DNA of 29,290 bases. Origin: JANLQX01 sp031423635. Lineage in GTDB: Bacteria > Actinomycetota > Acidimicrobiia > Acidimicrobiales > JANYDT01. Positions 21,763 to 29,229 of the stretch are shown one piece after another (positions within the stretch are counted from its first letter, which is position 1; every line of letters starts with the position of its first letter). The stretch lies in assembly GCA_031423635.1 (NCBI GenBank), contig JANPFX010000076.1, positions 1-29,290 of the forward strand. The letters run 5' to 3'. A program made the position numbers and the translations under genes. A model generated the notes under the pieces. It saw only the letters and a list, made by a program, of their open reading frames with translations, did not search any database and had not been told where the DNA came from.

Positions 21763-23448
21763 GTGCAGTTCTTTTCGCGGTCCACCCCGCGCTTCGGGAC
21801 ACGGATGCATTCGTGGCGCTCGGCGCTGTGGTCGGTCTCGCTGGTCGCGCTGCTCGCCGCGCCGGTTGTCGCAGTGCTGTGGTCGCTCCGCTCGCCCGAT
21901 CGCGAGATCTGGTCGCTCCTGGCCCGCACCACGCTGATGCACATGGTGGTGACGACGATCGGGCTGGCGGTCGGCGTGGCGATCGGTGCGACGGTGCTCG
22001 GGGCAGGGCTTGCCTGGCTGTGCGTCACGACGAGGTTCCCGGGATCCCGAGCATTCCGCCGTCTGCTCGTGATTCCGCTCGCGCTTCCGGCGTACGTCAG
22101 CGCTTTCGTCTGGACCGGTCTCCTGCAGTACGCAGGACCGGTGCAGGGAAGGTGGCGACAGTGGTTCGGCGACGACGCCTGGTTCCCGCCCGTGCGAACA
22201 CCGGTCGGCGCCGGACTGGTGCTGATCCTCTCGCTCTATCCGTACGTGTACATCGCATCGTTGTCAGCGTTTCAGGAGCAGGCTTCGACCGTCTGCGCCG
22301 CAGCTTCGACGCTGGGGGTGCGTCACCGGGCGATCTTCTGGCGGGTGGCACTGCCAGCGATCCGTCCCGCGGTCGCTGCAGGTGCCGGTCTCGTCGCCAT
22401 GGAGACCCTCACCGATGTCGGCGTGGCTCGCGCGTTCTCGGTGTCCACACTCGGAGACGGGGTCCTGCGCGTGTGGTTCGGCCTGGATCGACGCGATGCT
22501 GCCGCCGAAGTGGCAAGCATGCTGGTCGGTCTTGTCGTCCTACTCGTCGTGGTCGAGCGATTCACGCGTGGGCGTCGCCGGTTCACTTCTCGTGCAACGT
22601 CCCCCTTTCCCGCAGATCCGGTCGTCCTCGGCGGGCGAGTGGCCGCCGCCGCGTCAGCCCTGTGCGCGTCGACGTTTCTTCTCGCCGCCGGCGTCCCGCT
22701 GGCGACCCTCACGGTCTGGGCAGCGGACGCGAACCGACGGGGCGGAGAGGGAGCGCTCGACAGGACCTATGTGCGCTTACTACAGACGAGCCTCGAGCTC
22801 GCCGCGTGGACATCGTTCGTCTGCGTCGTGGTCGGTAGCGCACTCGTTCTTCTTGCTCGACGGGACCCGTGGCGAAGGTCTGCCGGGTGGACGTCCAGAG
22901 TCATGACGGTGACCTCGATGGGCTACGCCGTGCCCGGGCTTGTCGTCGCCGCTGGTGTGTTGACCGTACTCACCTGGATCGACGGTCGCCTCGATTCGTT
23001 GGCCTCATGGAACGACCGCCTCTACGTCCCCTTCCTGCTCGCCGGCTCGACTGCGGGAGTCGTCTATGCCCTCGTCATCCGGTTCGCCGCGGTGGCCCGG
23101 GAGAACATCGACGCCGGTGCGCAAGGGATCGACCCACGCGTCGAACAGGTTGCCGCCACACTGGGCGCCAGCGAACGACAACGGCGCTGGTCGGTCACGA
23201 TGCCCCTTCTCCGGCCGTCGATCCTCGTTGGCGGCCTTCTGGTGGCGATCGATGCGCTCAAGGAACTCCCGGCCACGCTCCTCTTGCGTCCCCCCGGCCG
23301 CGACACGCTCGCGGTCTTCGTCTGGAACATGACCAACGAGTCCCGATGGGATGAAGCGGCGACGCCGGCGCTGACCATCGTCATCCTCGGGTTCCCGCTC
23401 GTCCTGTTCGTGCTCGGCCGGGCTACCGCACCGGCGGGACGCCGATGA
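21763..23448 (+). CDS. Iron(III) ABC importer permease (FbpB-like)
   Basis: Permease of 561 residues with two fused homologous halves and about 12 helices, the build of FbpB/SfuB-type ferric importers. Each half carries an EAA-like ATPase-contact loop: STVCAAASTLGVRHRAIFWR near residue 190 and EQVAATLGASERQRRWSVTM near 465. TALPAYVSAFVW-like LPLAYV motifs (here PLALPAYVSAFVWTGLLQY) and VAIDALKELPATLLLRPPG are strongly family-typical. GTG at 21763 starts the frame; an ATG at 21805 is an alternative, giving a start close to the first helix. Its stop overlaps the ATG of the ATPase gene (ATGA), so coupling is likely. Confidence 0.92.
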   Translation: MQFFSRSTPRFGTRMHSWRSALWSVSLVALLAAPVVAVLWSLRSPDREIWSLLARTTLMHMVVTTIGLAVGVAIGATVLGAGLAWLCVTTRFPGSRAFRRLLVIPLALPAYVSAFVWTGLLQYAGPVQGRWRQWFGDDAWFPPVRTPVGAGLVLILSLYPYVYIASLSAFQEQASTVCAAASTLGVRHRAIFWRVALPAIRPAVAAGAGLVAMETLTDVGVARAFSVSTLGDGVLRVWFGLDRRDAAAEVASMLVGLVVLLVVVERFTRGRRRFTSRATSPFPADPVVLGGRVAAAASALCASTFLLAAGVPLATLTVWAADANRRGGEGALDRTYVRLLQTSLELAAWTSFVCVVVGSALVLLARRDPWRRSAGWTSRVMTVTSMGYAVPGLVVAAGVLTVLTWIDGRLDSLASWNDRLYVPFLLAGSTAGVVYALVIRFAAVARENIDAGAQGIDPRVEQVAATLGASERQRRWSVTMPLLRPSILVGGLLVAIDALKELPATLLLRPPGRDTLAVFVWNMTNESRWDEAATPALTIVILGFPLVLFVLGRATAPAGRR

Positions 23449-24509
23449 ACGTCGCCTCCGGACACGACGCCGTCGTCCGGGCGGAGAACGTGTCGAAACG
23501 CCACGGCGCGATCGAGGCGGTAGCCGACATGACCCTCGAGGTCCGGTCCGGTGAGGTGATAGCGCTCCTCGGCCCGAGCGGCTGCGGGAAGTCGACCTTC
23601 CTCGCGTCTATCGCCGGGCTGGTCCGCATCGATGGCGGCACCATCACTCTCCGGGACCGACCGGTGAGTGGTCCGGGCCTGCATGTCGCTCCGCAGGATC
23701 GCCGCGTCGGACTCGTCTTCCAGGATCACGCCCTCTTTCCTCACAAGACCGTGGCGGACAACGTCGGGTTCGGCCTGCATGCCATGGGGAGAGCGGACCG
23801 TCGGTCGCGGGTCGGCGAGATGCTCGAACTCGTGCAGATGACCGACAAGGGGCATCGCTACCCCCACGAGCTCTCGGGTGGCGAGAGCCAGCGGGTCGCC
23901 CTTGCCCGAGCACTTGCTCCCGCTCCGGACGTCCTTCTGCTCGACGAGCCGTTCGCCAGCCTCGATCCGACCCTTCGCGCCGACGTCCGCGCCGACGTCC
24001 GCTCGCTGTTGGAGTCGGTCGGTATGGCCGCCGTGATGGTCTCCCACGACACCTCCGACGCGCTGGCACTCGGTGACCGCCTGGCGGTCCTACGAGCCGG
24101 ACGGATCGTCCAGATCGACACACCTGACGTGATCCACCGGTCGCCCGTCGACGAACATGTCGCGGGGATCTTCGGGCCGGTCGCCGTGCTGCCGGTGACC
24201 GCAACCGGCGCTGCGCTGGTCACCGTGCTCGGACCGGTGGCACCTCGGTCCGTGCTTCACTGGTCGTCCGGTCCGGTCGTGCTCGCCCGGCCGCATGACG
24301 TCGAGGTGTCCTCGCAACCGGGTTCGACCGGGACGGGAGCTCTCGGGACGGTGCGCGACCGGCAGTTCGTCGGCCACGGCTCTCGGCTGGTCATCGCCCT
24401 CGACGGTGGTTTCCACATCGTTGCCGACGCGCCGTTCGATGCCCCCTTCGTCGTCGGCGGCCGAGTGATCGTGCGCAATCGCGCCGCGGGGCGTCCGGCG
24501 GACGGGTAG
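23445..24509 (+). CDS. Iron(III) ABC importer ATP-binding protein (FbpC-like)
   Basis: An ATPase of 354 residues powering the ferric importer. Walker A is LLGPSGCGKSTFLASIAG, Q-loop is GLVFQDHALFPHKTV, signature is LSGGESQRVALARAL, Walker B is VLLLDEPFASLDP and the switch His is in VSHDTSDALALGDR. About 110 C-terminal residues form the extra domain typical of this class (LARPHDVEVSSQ, LGTVRDRQFVGHGSRLVIAL). ATG at 23445 overlaps the permease stop by 4 nt. The last codon TAG forms the start of a candidate -10 element (TAGCGT) for lysC, so the iron operon appears to end exactly where the aspartate kinase transcription unit begins. Confidence 0.94.
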   Translation: MNVASGHDAVVRAENVSKRHGAIEAVADMTLEVRSGEVIALLGPSGCGKSTFLASIAGLVRIDGGTITLRDRPVSGPGLHVAPQDRRVGLVFQDHALFPHKTVADNVGFGLHAMGRADRRSRVGEMLELVQMTDKGHRYPHELSGGESQRVALARALAPAPDVLLLDEPFASLDPTLRADVRADVRSLLESVGMAAVMVSHDTSDALALGDRLAVLRAGRIVQIDTPDVIHRSPVDEHVAGIFGPVAVLPVTATGAALVTVLGPVAPRSVLHWSSGPVVLARPHDVEVSSQPGSTGTGALGTVRDRQFVGHGSRLVIALDGGFHIVADAPFDAPFVVGGRVIVRNRAAGRPADG

Positions 24510-24512
24510 CGT
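24507..24512 (+). promoter_or_regulatory. -10 element TAGCGT for lysC, overlapping the upstream stop codon
   Basis: TAGCGT begins with the TAG stop of the FbpC-like gene and ends 9 nt before the GTG of lysC. It predicts a near-leaderless lysC transcript. The same hexamer and 9-nt spacing occur before the gene at 8370. Confidence 0.5.
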
Positions 24513-24521
24513 TTTCGCCCC

Positions 24522-25787
24522 GTGGCTCTCATCGTGCAGAAGTTCGGCGGGTCCTCCGTCGCCGACCCCGAGCGCATCCGGACCGTCGCTGATCACGTCG
24601 CTCGGACGGTTCGGCGTGGCAATCAGGTCGTGGTCGCGGTCTCGGCCATGGGGAAGACGACCGACGACCTGATCAGACTCGCGAACGCTGTGCTGACCAA
24701 TGCCGGAGCGCCGGTCGAGAAGGCCACGAAGAAGGGCGAGGTTCCGGTCAAGGGCGACAGCCGCGAGATGGACATGCTGCTCACCACCGGGGAGCGCATC
24801 TCCGCCGCGCTGCTGGCAATGGCGATCGAGGACCTCGGCGTGCGCGCCGCGAGCTTCACCGGGTCGCAGGCCGGGATCATCACGGACACGAGCCACGGCC
24901 GGGCGAAGATCCTGGAAGTGCGCGCCGACCGCCTTCGTGAGGCGTTGGCCAGCGGCGCCGTCCCGGTGGTCGCCGGATTCCAGGGCATGTCGACCGATCG
25001 CGACGTCACGACCCTCGGACGCGGTGGTTCCGACACCACCGCCGTTGCACTCGCTGCGGCGCTCGACGCCGACGAATGCGAGATCTACACCGATGTGACC
25101 GGGGTGTTCTCCGCCGATCCGCGTGTCGCCCCGAAAGCCCGGCGGCTCAAGATCATCTCGCACGAAGAGATGCTCGAGATGGCGGCGAGCGGTTCCGGCG
25201 TGCTCGCCCTTCGCGCCGTCCAGTTCGCTGCCACGCACGGCGTGCGTCTGCAGGTCCGTTCCAGTTTCACCTGGGAGCCGGGCACCATCGTCACTCAGGA
25301 GGATCCGTCCATGGAACAGGCTGTCGTCTCGGCTGTCACCCACGACACATCGGAGGCGAAGATCACCGTCGTCGCCGTACCCGACCGACCCGGGATCGCC
25401 GCCAGGCTGTTCCGCTCGCTCGCCGACCGCGGGGTGAACGTCGACATGATCGTGCAGAACACCTCGCACGATGGCACGACCGACATCTCCTTCACCGCAC
25501 CGAAGGCCGATCTTGCCGCAGCGATGGAGGTGTGCACCCCGATCGCTGCCGAAATCGGCGCGCGGGAGGTCACGAACGACTCGACGATTGCGCGGGTGTC
25601 GATCGTCGGTGCGGGCATGAAGACGAACCCGGGCGTTTCGGCCACGATGTTCGAGACGCTCTCGGCGGCGGCGATCAACATCCAGATGATCTCGACCTCG
25701 ACGATCCGCCTCTCCTGTGTCATCGACGCGAACCGAGTCGAAGACGCCGTCCAACTCCTCCACAGCGCCTTCGGCCTCGACGTGTAG
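24522..25787 (+). CDS. lysC: Aspartate kinase (alpha subunit)
   Basis: First enzyme of the aspartate family pathway (lysine, threonine, methionine, diaminopimelate), phosphorylating aspartate. The 421-residue protein begins ALIVQKFGGSSVADPERI and has VVAVSAMGKTTDDL, LLTTGERISAALLAMAIEDLG, FQGMSTDRDVTTLGRGGSDTTAVALAAAL and EIYTDVTGVFSADPRVAPKA. Two ACT regulatory domains fill the end (about 275-340 and 355-421). This is the class with alpha2beta2 subunits in actinobacteria, usually feedback-inhibited by lysine and threonine. GTG at 24522 lies 9 nt after a -10 candidate and has no Shine-Dalgarno site. Repeat copy D lies between its stop and asd, with which it usually forms a pair in actinobacteria. 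Confidence 0.96.
   Translation: MALIVQKFGGSSVADPERIRTVADHVARTVRRGNQVVVAVSAMGKTTDDLIRLANAVLTNAGAPVEKATKKGEVPVKGDSREMDMLLTTGERISAALLAMAIEDLGVRAASFTGSQAGIITDTSHGRAKILEVRADRLREALASGAVPVVAGFQGMSTDRDVTTLGRGGSDTTAVALAAALDADECEIYTDVTGVFSADPRVAPKARRLKIISHEEMLEMAASGSGVLALRAVQFAATHGVRLQVRSSFTWEPGTIVTQEDPSMEQAVVSAVTHDTSEAKITVVAVPDRPGIAARLFRSLADRGVNVDMIVQNTSHDGTTDISFTAPKADLAAAMEVCTPIAAEIGAREVTNDSTIARVSIVGAGMKTNPGVSATMFETLSAAAINIQMISTSTIRLSCVIDANRVEDAVQLLHSAFGLDV
25311..25787 (+). CDS. lysC: Aspartate kinase beta subunit (internal in-frame start in lysC)
   Basis: An in-frame ATG at 25311 within lysC is preceded by AGGAGGA (25297-25303) with 7-8 nt spacing, the best Shine-Dalgarno site in the lysC-asd region. 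It would yield a 158-residue protein starting MEQAVVSAVTHDTSEAKITV, consisting of the two ACT domains only. Corynebacterial and Bacillus lysC genes are known to make a regulatory beta subunit from exactly such an internal start, and the position here is equivalent. The conclusion that this organism does so is inference from the site strength and family precedent. Confidence 0.8.
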   Translation: MEQAVVSAVTHDTSEAKITVVAVPDRPGIAARLFRSLADRGVNVDMIVQNTSHDGTTDISFTAPKADLAAAMEVCTPIAAEIGAREVTNDSTIARVSIVGAGMKTNPGVSATMFETLSAAAINIQMISTSTIRLSCVIDANRVEDAVQLLHSAFGLDV

Positions 25788-25798
25788 TCGGGTCGTTC

Positions 25799-25948
25799 GG
25801 AGAGAGGTTGCCCCTCCGCTCATCGACGCTGCGCCGCTCGCTCCGCTCGACTGCTCGCAACACCAGCGAGCCGTCCACTGGGAGAGAGGTTGCCCCCACA
25901 TATGGGGGCAGAACACCTCCCAACGCCGCTCGGAGGTGTTCTGCCGCA
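25799..25948 (+). repeat. Composite 3'-linked repeat, copy D
   Basis: This copy starts 11 nt after the lysC stop on the same strand. Order: GGAGAGAGGTTGCCCC (25799-25814), core 25827-25863, second motif from 25881, the near-palindrome GCCCCCACATATGGGGGC (25892-25909), and a hairpin with a 14-bp stem (25907-25920 with 25932-25945) ending in CCGCA. The remaining 113 nt to asd show no other element beyond a Shine-Dalgarno site. Confidence 0.92.
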
Positions 25949-26061
25949 ACCGCTCGTCCTCGGGACAGACGCGGGGTCGAAAACTCGCGCCTGCGCGCCC
26001 ACCCTGCGTGGGAGACTTGACGGCCCGCGGAACCCGGTCCGGGCGAAGGAGAACGAACACA

Positions 26062-27123
26062 ATGCGCATCGGCATCGTCGGAGCAACGGGCATGGTCGGA
26101 GAGGCCATGCGAGAGATCCTCGAGCAGCGGAACTTCCCGGCCACCTCGGTCCGGTTCTTCGCCTCGGCGCGGTCCGCCGGCAAGAAGCTTCCCTGGAAGG
26201 GCAGCGAGATCGTCGTCGAAGACGCTGACACCGCCGACTACTCCGAGGTGGACATCGCGATCTTCTCGGCCGGAGCCACCGCCTCGAAGGCCCTGGCCCC
26301 GAAGGTTGCCGCCCAGGGTGCTGTCGTCGTCGACAACTCCAGCGCATGGCGGATGGATCCGGAGGTCCCGCTCGTTGTCAGTGAGGTCAATCCGCATGCG
26401 ATCGACCAGGCGCTCGCCGGGCGACGGATCATCGCAAATCCGAACTGCACGACCATGGCCGCCATGCCGGTCCTCAAGCCGCTACACGTCGAAGCCGGGC
26501 TGATCAAGCTCATCACCGCCACCTATCAGGCGGTGTCGGGTGGCGGTGTGGCCGGTGTCAGCGAACTCGAAAACCAGGTGCGCAAGGTTGCCGACGAATC
26601 GGCGCGACTGGCCCGTGACGGCTCGGCCGTCGAGATACCGGCTCCCGTCAAGTTCGTGAAGCCGATCGCGTTCAACGTGCTGCCCTATGCCGGCGCGTAC
26701 GCGCCCGATGTGTACGAAGGTGACGAAGGCTGGACCGACGAGGAACTCAAGCTCCGCAACGAGAGCCGCAAGATCTTGGAGATCCCGGCGCTCAAAGTCG
26801 CCGGCACTTGTGTCCGTGTGCCCGTCTATACCGGCCACTCGTTGTCGATCCACGCAGAGTTCTCCCGCCCGATCACCGTTGCTCGCGCGCTGGAACTGCT
26901 CGGTGCCGCCCCCGGCGTGGAGCTTCTCGACATCCCGACGCCACTCGAAGCGGCCGGCAAGGACCCGTGCTACGTGGGCCGTATCCGCAAGGATCCGACC
27001 GTCGATCACGGCCTGGTGCTGTTCGTCTCGAACGACAACCTGCGTAAGGGCGCAGCCTTGAACGCGGTCCAGATAGCGGAGCTGGTCGCGGCCCGGTTGT
27101 CGACGAATCCGCTCCGGCCATGA
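26062..27123 (+). CDS. asd: Aspartate-semialdehyde dehydrogenase
   Basis: Second enzyme of the aspartate pathway, reducing aspartyl phosphate to the semialdehyde with NADPH. The 353-residue product has the nucleotide motif IGIVGATGMVGEAM, VVDNSSAWRMDPEVPLVV, the catalytic Cys in IIANPNCTTMAAM near residue 130, the substrate segment YQAVSGGGVAGVSEL and the active-site His in TGHSLSIHAEF near 261. The ATG at 26062 follows GAAGGAGA at a good distance. The gene is the usual partner of lysC, but here it is separated from it by 274 bp including repeat copy D. Its last 17 codons have a diverged second copy immediately downstream. Confidence 0.96.
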   Translation: MRIGIVGATGMVGEAMREILEQRNFPATSVRFFASARSAGKKLPWKGSEIVVEDADTADYSEVDIAIFSAGATASKALAPKVAAQGAVVVDNSSAWRMDPEVPLVVSEVNPHAIDQALAGRRIIANPNCTTMAAMPVLKPLHVEAGLIKLITATYQAVSGGGVAGVSELENQVRKVADESARLARDGSAVEIPAPVKFVKPIAFNVLPYAGAYAPDVYEGDEGWTDEELKLRNESRKILEIPALKVAGTCVRVPVYTGHSLSIHAEFSRPITVARALELLGAAPGVELLDIPTPLEAAGKDPCYVGRIRKDPTVDHGLVLFVSNDNLRKGAALNAVQIAELVAARLSTNPLRP

Positions 27124-27176
27124 GCAGAGCGGAGCTGGTCGCGGAGCGTTTGGCAGCAAAGCCGCTTCCGCGCTAG
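27120..27176 (+). CDS. 18-codon frame duplicating the asd C-terminus
   Basis: Directly after asd, an ATG overlapping its stop (ATGA) opens MSRAELVAERLAAKPLPR before TAG. This mirrors the asd end IAELVAARLSTNPLRP. The 16 bases GCGGAGCTGGTCGCGG occur at 27076 and again at 27129, an offset of 53 bp. It is either a small tandem duplication of the asd 3' end or a coupled mini-cistron leading toward the Rieske gene. I cannot tell whether it is translated. Confidence 0.35.
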   Translation: MSRAELVAERLAAKPLPR

Positions 27177-27207
27177 CGACCAAGTGCAACGATCAAGGTA
27201 AGCGCGC

Positions 27208-27525
27208 ATGCGAGTTCGCGCCTGCGGGCGCGACCTGCTCGACCGCAACGGTGGGCTCAAGGTCGTCCGTCATCCGACGCGAGAGGGCTGGTCGGCATTG
27301 GTCCTGCTCGAAGGTGACGCCGTCGTCGCGATCGGCAACGTCTGTCCGCATCACGGTTCCGAACTGACCGCCGGTTACCGACGCCCTGGGTCGATCGAGT
27401 GCCCGCTGCATTCGTGGCGCTTCGACGTGTTCACCGGAGCCTGCGCTCACCCCAGCGATGCGCTTGTCCCGACGTACGAGGTGTCGGTCGAAGAAGGCAT
27501 CGTCTACGTCGAGCTGCCGGACTGA
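27208..27525 (+). CDS. Rieske-type [2Fe-2S] ferredoxin
   Basis: A small Rieske protein of 105 residues. The two cluster-binding boxes are CPHHGSEL (C-x-H, near residue 46) and CPLHSWRFD (C-x2-H, near residue 65), spaced as in bacterial ferredoxin components of oxygenases and in NirD-like proteins. No membrane segment or signal is present, so it is a soluble cytoplasmic electron carrier. No oxygenase or reductase partner gene lies nearby. The neighbouring asd gene is co-directional, with a short duplicated asd-like segment between. A weak AAGG is the only ribosome-binding candidate before the ATG at 27208. It ends 2 bp from the convergent MFS gene, leaving no room for a terminator. Confidence 0.88.
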   Translation: MRVRACGRDLLDRNGGLKVVRHPTREGWSALVLLEGDAVVAIGNVCPHHGSELTAGYRRPGSIECPLHSWRFDVFTGACAHPSDALVPTYEVSVEEGIVYVELPD

Positions 27526-27527
27526 CC

Positions 27528-28727
27528 CTACGCGCGCGTGCTGAACCTCCGGAATCGGATCCACAACAGCGCGTCATAGGCGAGCTTCATCGAGCCGCCG
27601 ATGACGAGCGGCCAGCCGAAGGAGCTCTTCGTCAGGAGCCAGCCACCGAGCCACGGAGTGCTCGCGGTCGCGATGCTGCGAGGCAGGTTGGTGAACGCCG
27701 CCGTTGCACTGCGCTCCTCGGGCTGCACCAGCGACATCACGAAGGCGACCCGCGGCGGCACATCGAGCTGCGACAGCAGCGAACGGCCGGCCAGGCACAG
27801 CACGGCCAACTGTGGACTCGGCGCGAACGCCGCGACGATGAGCAGAACGTTCGCCGGGGCGTGCGTGAGGGCCATCGTCTCGACCATGCCGAAGCGCGCC
27901 GAGAGCTTCGGTGAGAGTAAGGCCGATGCGGCGGACGCAAGTGACATGAGACCCAAGACAAGCCCGATGCGGCCCAAGGTGAAGTTGAATCGCTGGGCCA
28001 GCCAGAGGGCGAGGAGGGAGTTCACGACCATGCCACCCCCGGCCGAGTCGAGGGCGAAGACGGCGGTGAGCTCGTAGATGATTCGGCGCGAGGGGCCGAG
28101 TCGACCCGGATTCGTCACCGCGCCCGATTGGGCGCGGCGGCTCGTCCGTACGTAGATCGGGAGGACGACGAGGCCGATGATGCCATAGACCACGGCGCCG
28201 AACGCGATGCCTCTCGTGCTGCCGAATCCGACAGCACGCCCAACTCGGCTGATCGGGCCTGCGAGGAATGCTCCGAGCGCAGCACCGGCGGAGGCAACAA
28301 GTGCGAAACGGGCGAGGGCACGGGTACGCGCAGGTCCTTCGAAGCCCGAGCTGACGATCGTCTGTTCGGCGGGAAGAAACGCAGAGACGTCGCCGCTCGA
28401 CGGATTCAGCGGCCCGATCACCGACACGACGAGGAGCACGGCGAGGGTGCCCGACGCGGCAAACGTGAAACCGGTGACGGCCATGAGCACCGACATGCCC
28501 ATGAGCACGATCAGCGGACGAAGCGTGCGACTGAGTCGGGTCACGGCGAGCAGGCTCGACGCCGAACCGAGGAGCGTCGCAGTCGTGATCAGTCCGACCG
28601 TTCGGCCGTTGAATCCGCGGGCGAGAAGCAGCGGCGCCAGGCTCGCCGACATGATGCCGTCGCCCACCGCGCGAAGGGCGCGGGTGGCGAGAATCGAGCG
28701 GCCGCCTGTCGCAGAGTGCCTTGTCAC
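27528..28727 (-). CDS. Major facilitator superfamily transporter
   Basis: A secondary transporter of 399 residues with about 12 hydrophobic helices, for example IVLMGMSVLMAVTGFTFAAS and ALGGVG-free segments such as IAFGAVVYGIIGLVVLPIYV. The cytoplasmic loop after helix 2 (TRLSRTLRPL) and the second-half loop (LSPKLSARFGMVETM) resemble the MFS signature, and the central basic loop is RTSRRAQSGAVTNPGRLGPSRR. Substrate cannot be assigned. The start lies 7 bp downstream of the MazG-like stop on the same strand, so the two are probably co-transcribed. It converges on the Rieske gene. Confidence 0.85.
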   Translation of the reverse strand: MTRHSATGGRSILATRALRAVGDGIMSASLAPLLLARGFNGRTVGLITTATLLGSASSLLAVTRLSRTLRPLIVLMGMSVLMAVTGFTFAASGTLAVLLVVSVIGPLNPSSGDVSAFLPAEQTIVSSGFEGPARTRALARFALVASAGAALGAFLAGPISRVGRAVGFGSTRGIAFGAVVYGIIGLVVLPIYVRTSRRAQSGAVTNPGRLGPSRRIIYELTAVFALDSAGGGMVVNSLLALWLAQRFNFTLGRIGLVLGLMSLASAASALLSPKLSARFGMVETMALTHAPANVLLIVAAFAPSPQLAVLCLAGRSLLSQLDVPPRVAFVMSLVQPEERSATAAFTNLPRSIATASTPWLGGWLLTKSSFGWPLVIGGSMKLAYDALLWIRFRRFSTRA

Positions 28728-28734
28728 CCGGCGG

Positions 28735-29046
28735 TCACGTCGATCGTCCGTCGTGCGGTGCGTTCACGTCGCACACACACGGACTGGCGGTGCACTTCGG
28801 GCATCCCGTGGCATAGCGAGCGACGGCTTCGGTCATCGAGAGGTCCAGCTGGTTGGCGAGCGAGGCGACCCAGGCAATGACGTCTCCGAGCTCGTGCAGC
28901 TGCTCGTCCCGGGTCCCCTTGCGTGCTGCCTTTGCCAGCTCGCCGACCTCTTCTGCCAGCCACGCGACCGAGGTGGCCTGACCACGCGCTCGGTCCTGGG
29001 CACCGTAAGTCACCTCGATCAGTTGCTGGAACTCGTCGAATCGCAC
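28735..29046 (-). CDS. MazG-like nucleotide pyrophosphohydrolase
   Basis: A 103-residue all-helical protein of the MazG/dCTPase-like type, which hydrolyses (d)NTPs to monophosphate and pyrophosphate. The metal-binding acidic motif WLAEEVGELAKAARKG (E-E-x-x-E) is followed by the second-helix ELGDVIAWVASLANQ (E-x-x-D), both needed for Mg2+. The end carries four cysteines in CPKCTASPCVC, possibly a small zinc knuckle, beyond the basic fold. The start is GTG at 29046; a Shine-Dalgarno site is not obvious. It lies downstream of tRNA-Pro and may be co-transcribed with the MFS gene. Whether it is house-cleaning or regulatory is unknown. Confidence 0.82.
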   Translation of the reverse strand: MRFDEFQQLIEVTYGAQDRARGQATSVAWLAEEVGELAKAARKGTRDEQLHELGDVIAWVASLANQLDLSMTEAVARYATGCPKCTASPCVCDVNAPHDGRST

Positions 29047-29133
29047 GCGCCCATGCTCGCAGAAGGAGCGTTGCGGCGAACGTCGAGCCTGGCAGGCGCG
29101 AAACCGCCGCCCTCCGGATGGTGGGCGGCGGAT

Positions 29134-29213
<80 letters not shown>

Positions 29214-29223
29214 GTGCCCGACG

Positions 29224-29229
29224 ATGCTA
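29224..29229 (-). promoter_or_regulatory. -10 element TAGCAT for tRNA-Pro, overlapping an upstream stop codon
   Basis: On the minus strand TAGCAT begins with the TAG stop of the upstream partial gene and ends 13 nt before the tRNA 5' end, giving a predicted leader of about 7 nt. Confidence 0.4.

Noticed and set aside
7213..25948. The composite repeats as integron attC sites, because each follows a gene's stop codon
   Set aside because: The flanking genes are conserved housekeeping genes in both orientations, no integrase is present, and the modules lack the attC core-site layout.
24090..26231. A 713-codon open frame on the minus strand opposite the FbpC-like gene and lysC
   Set aside because: Both plus-strand proteins are unmistakable family members. 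The antisense frame is low-complexity Arg/Asp/His-rich sequence produced by high GC content, with no recognisable domain.
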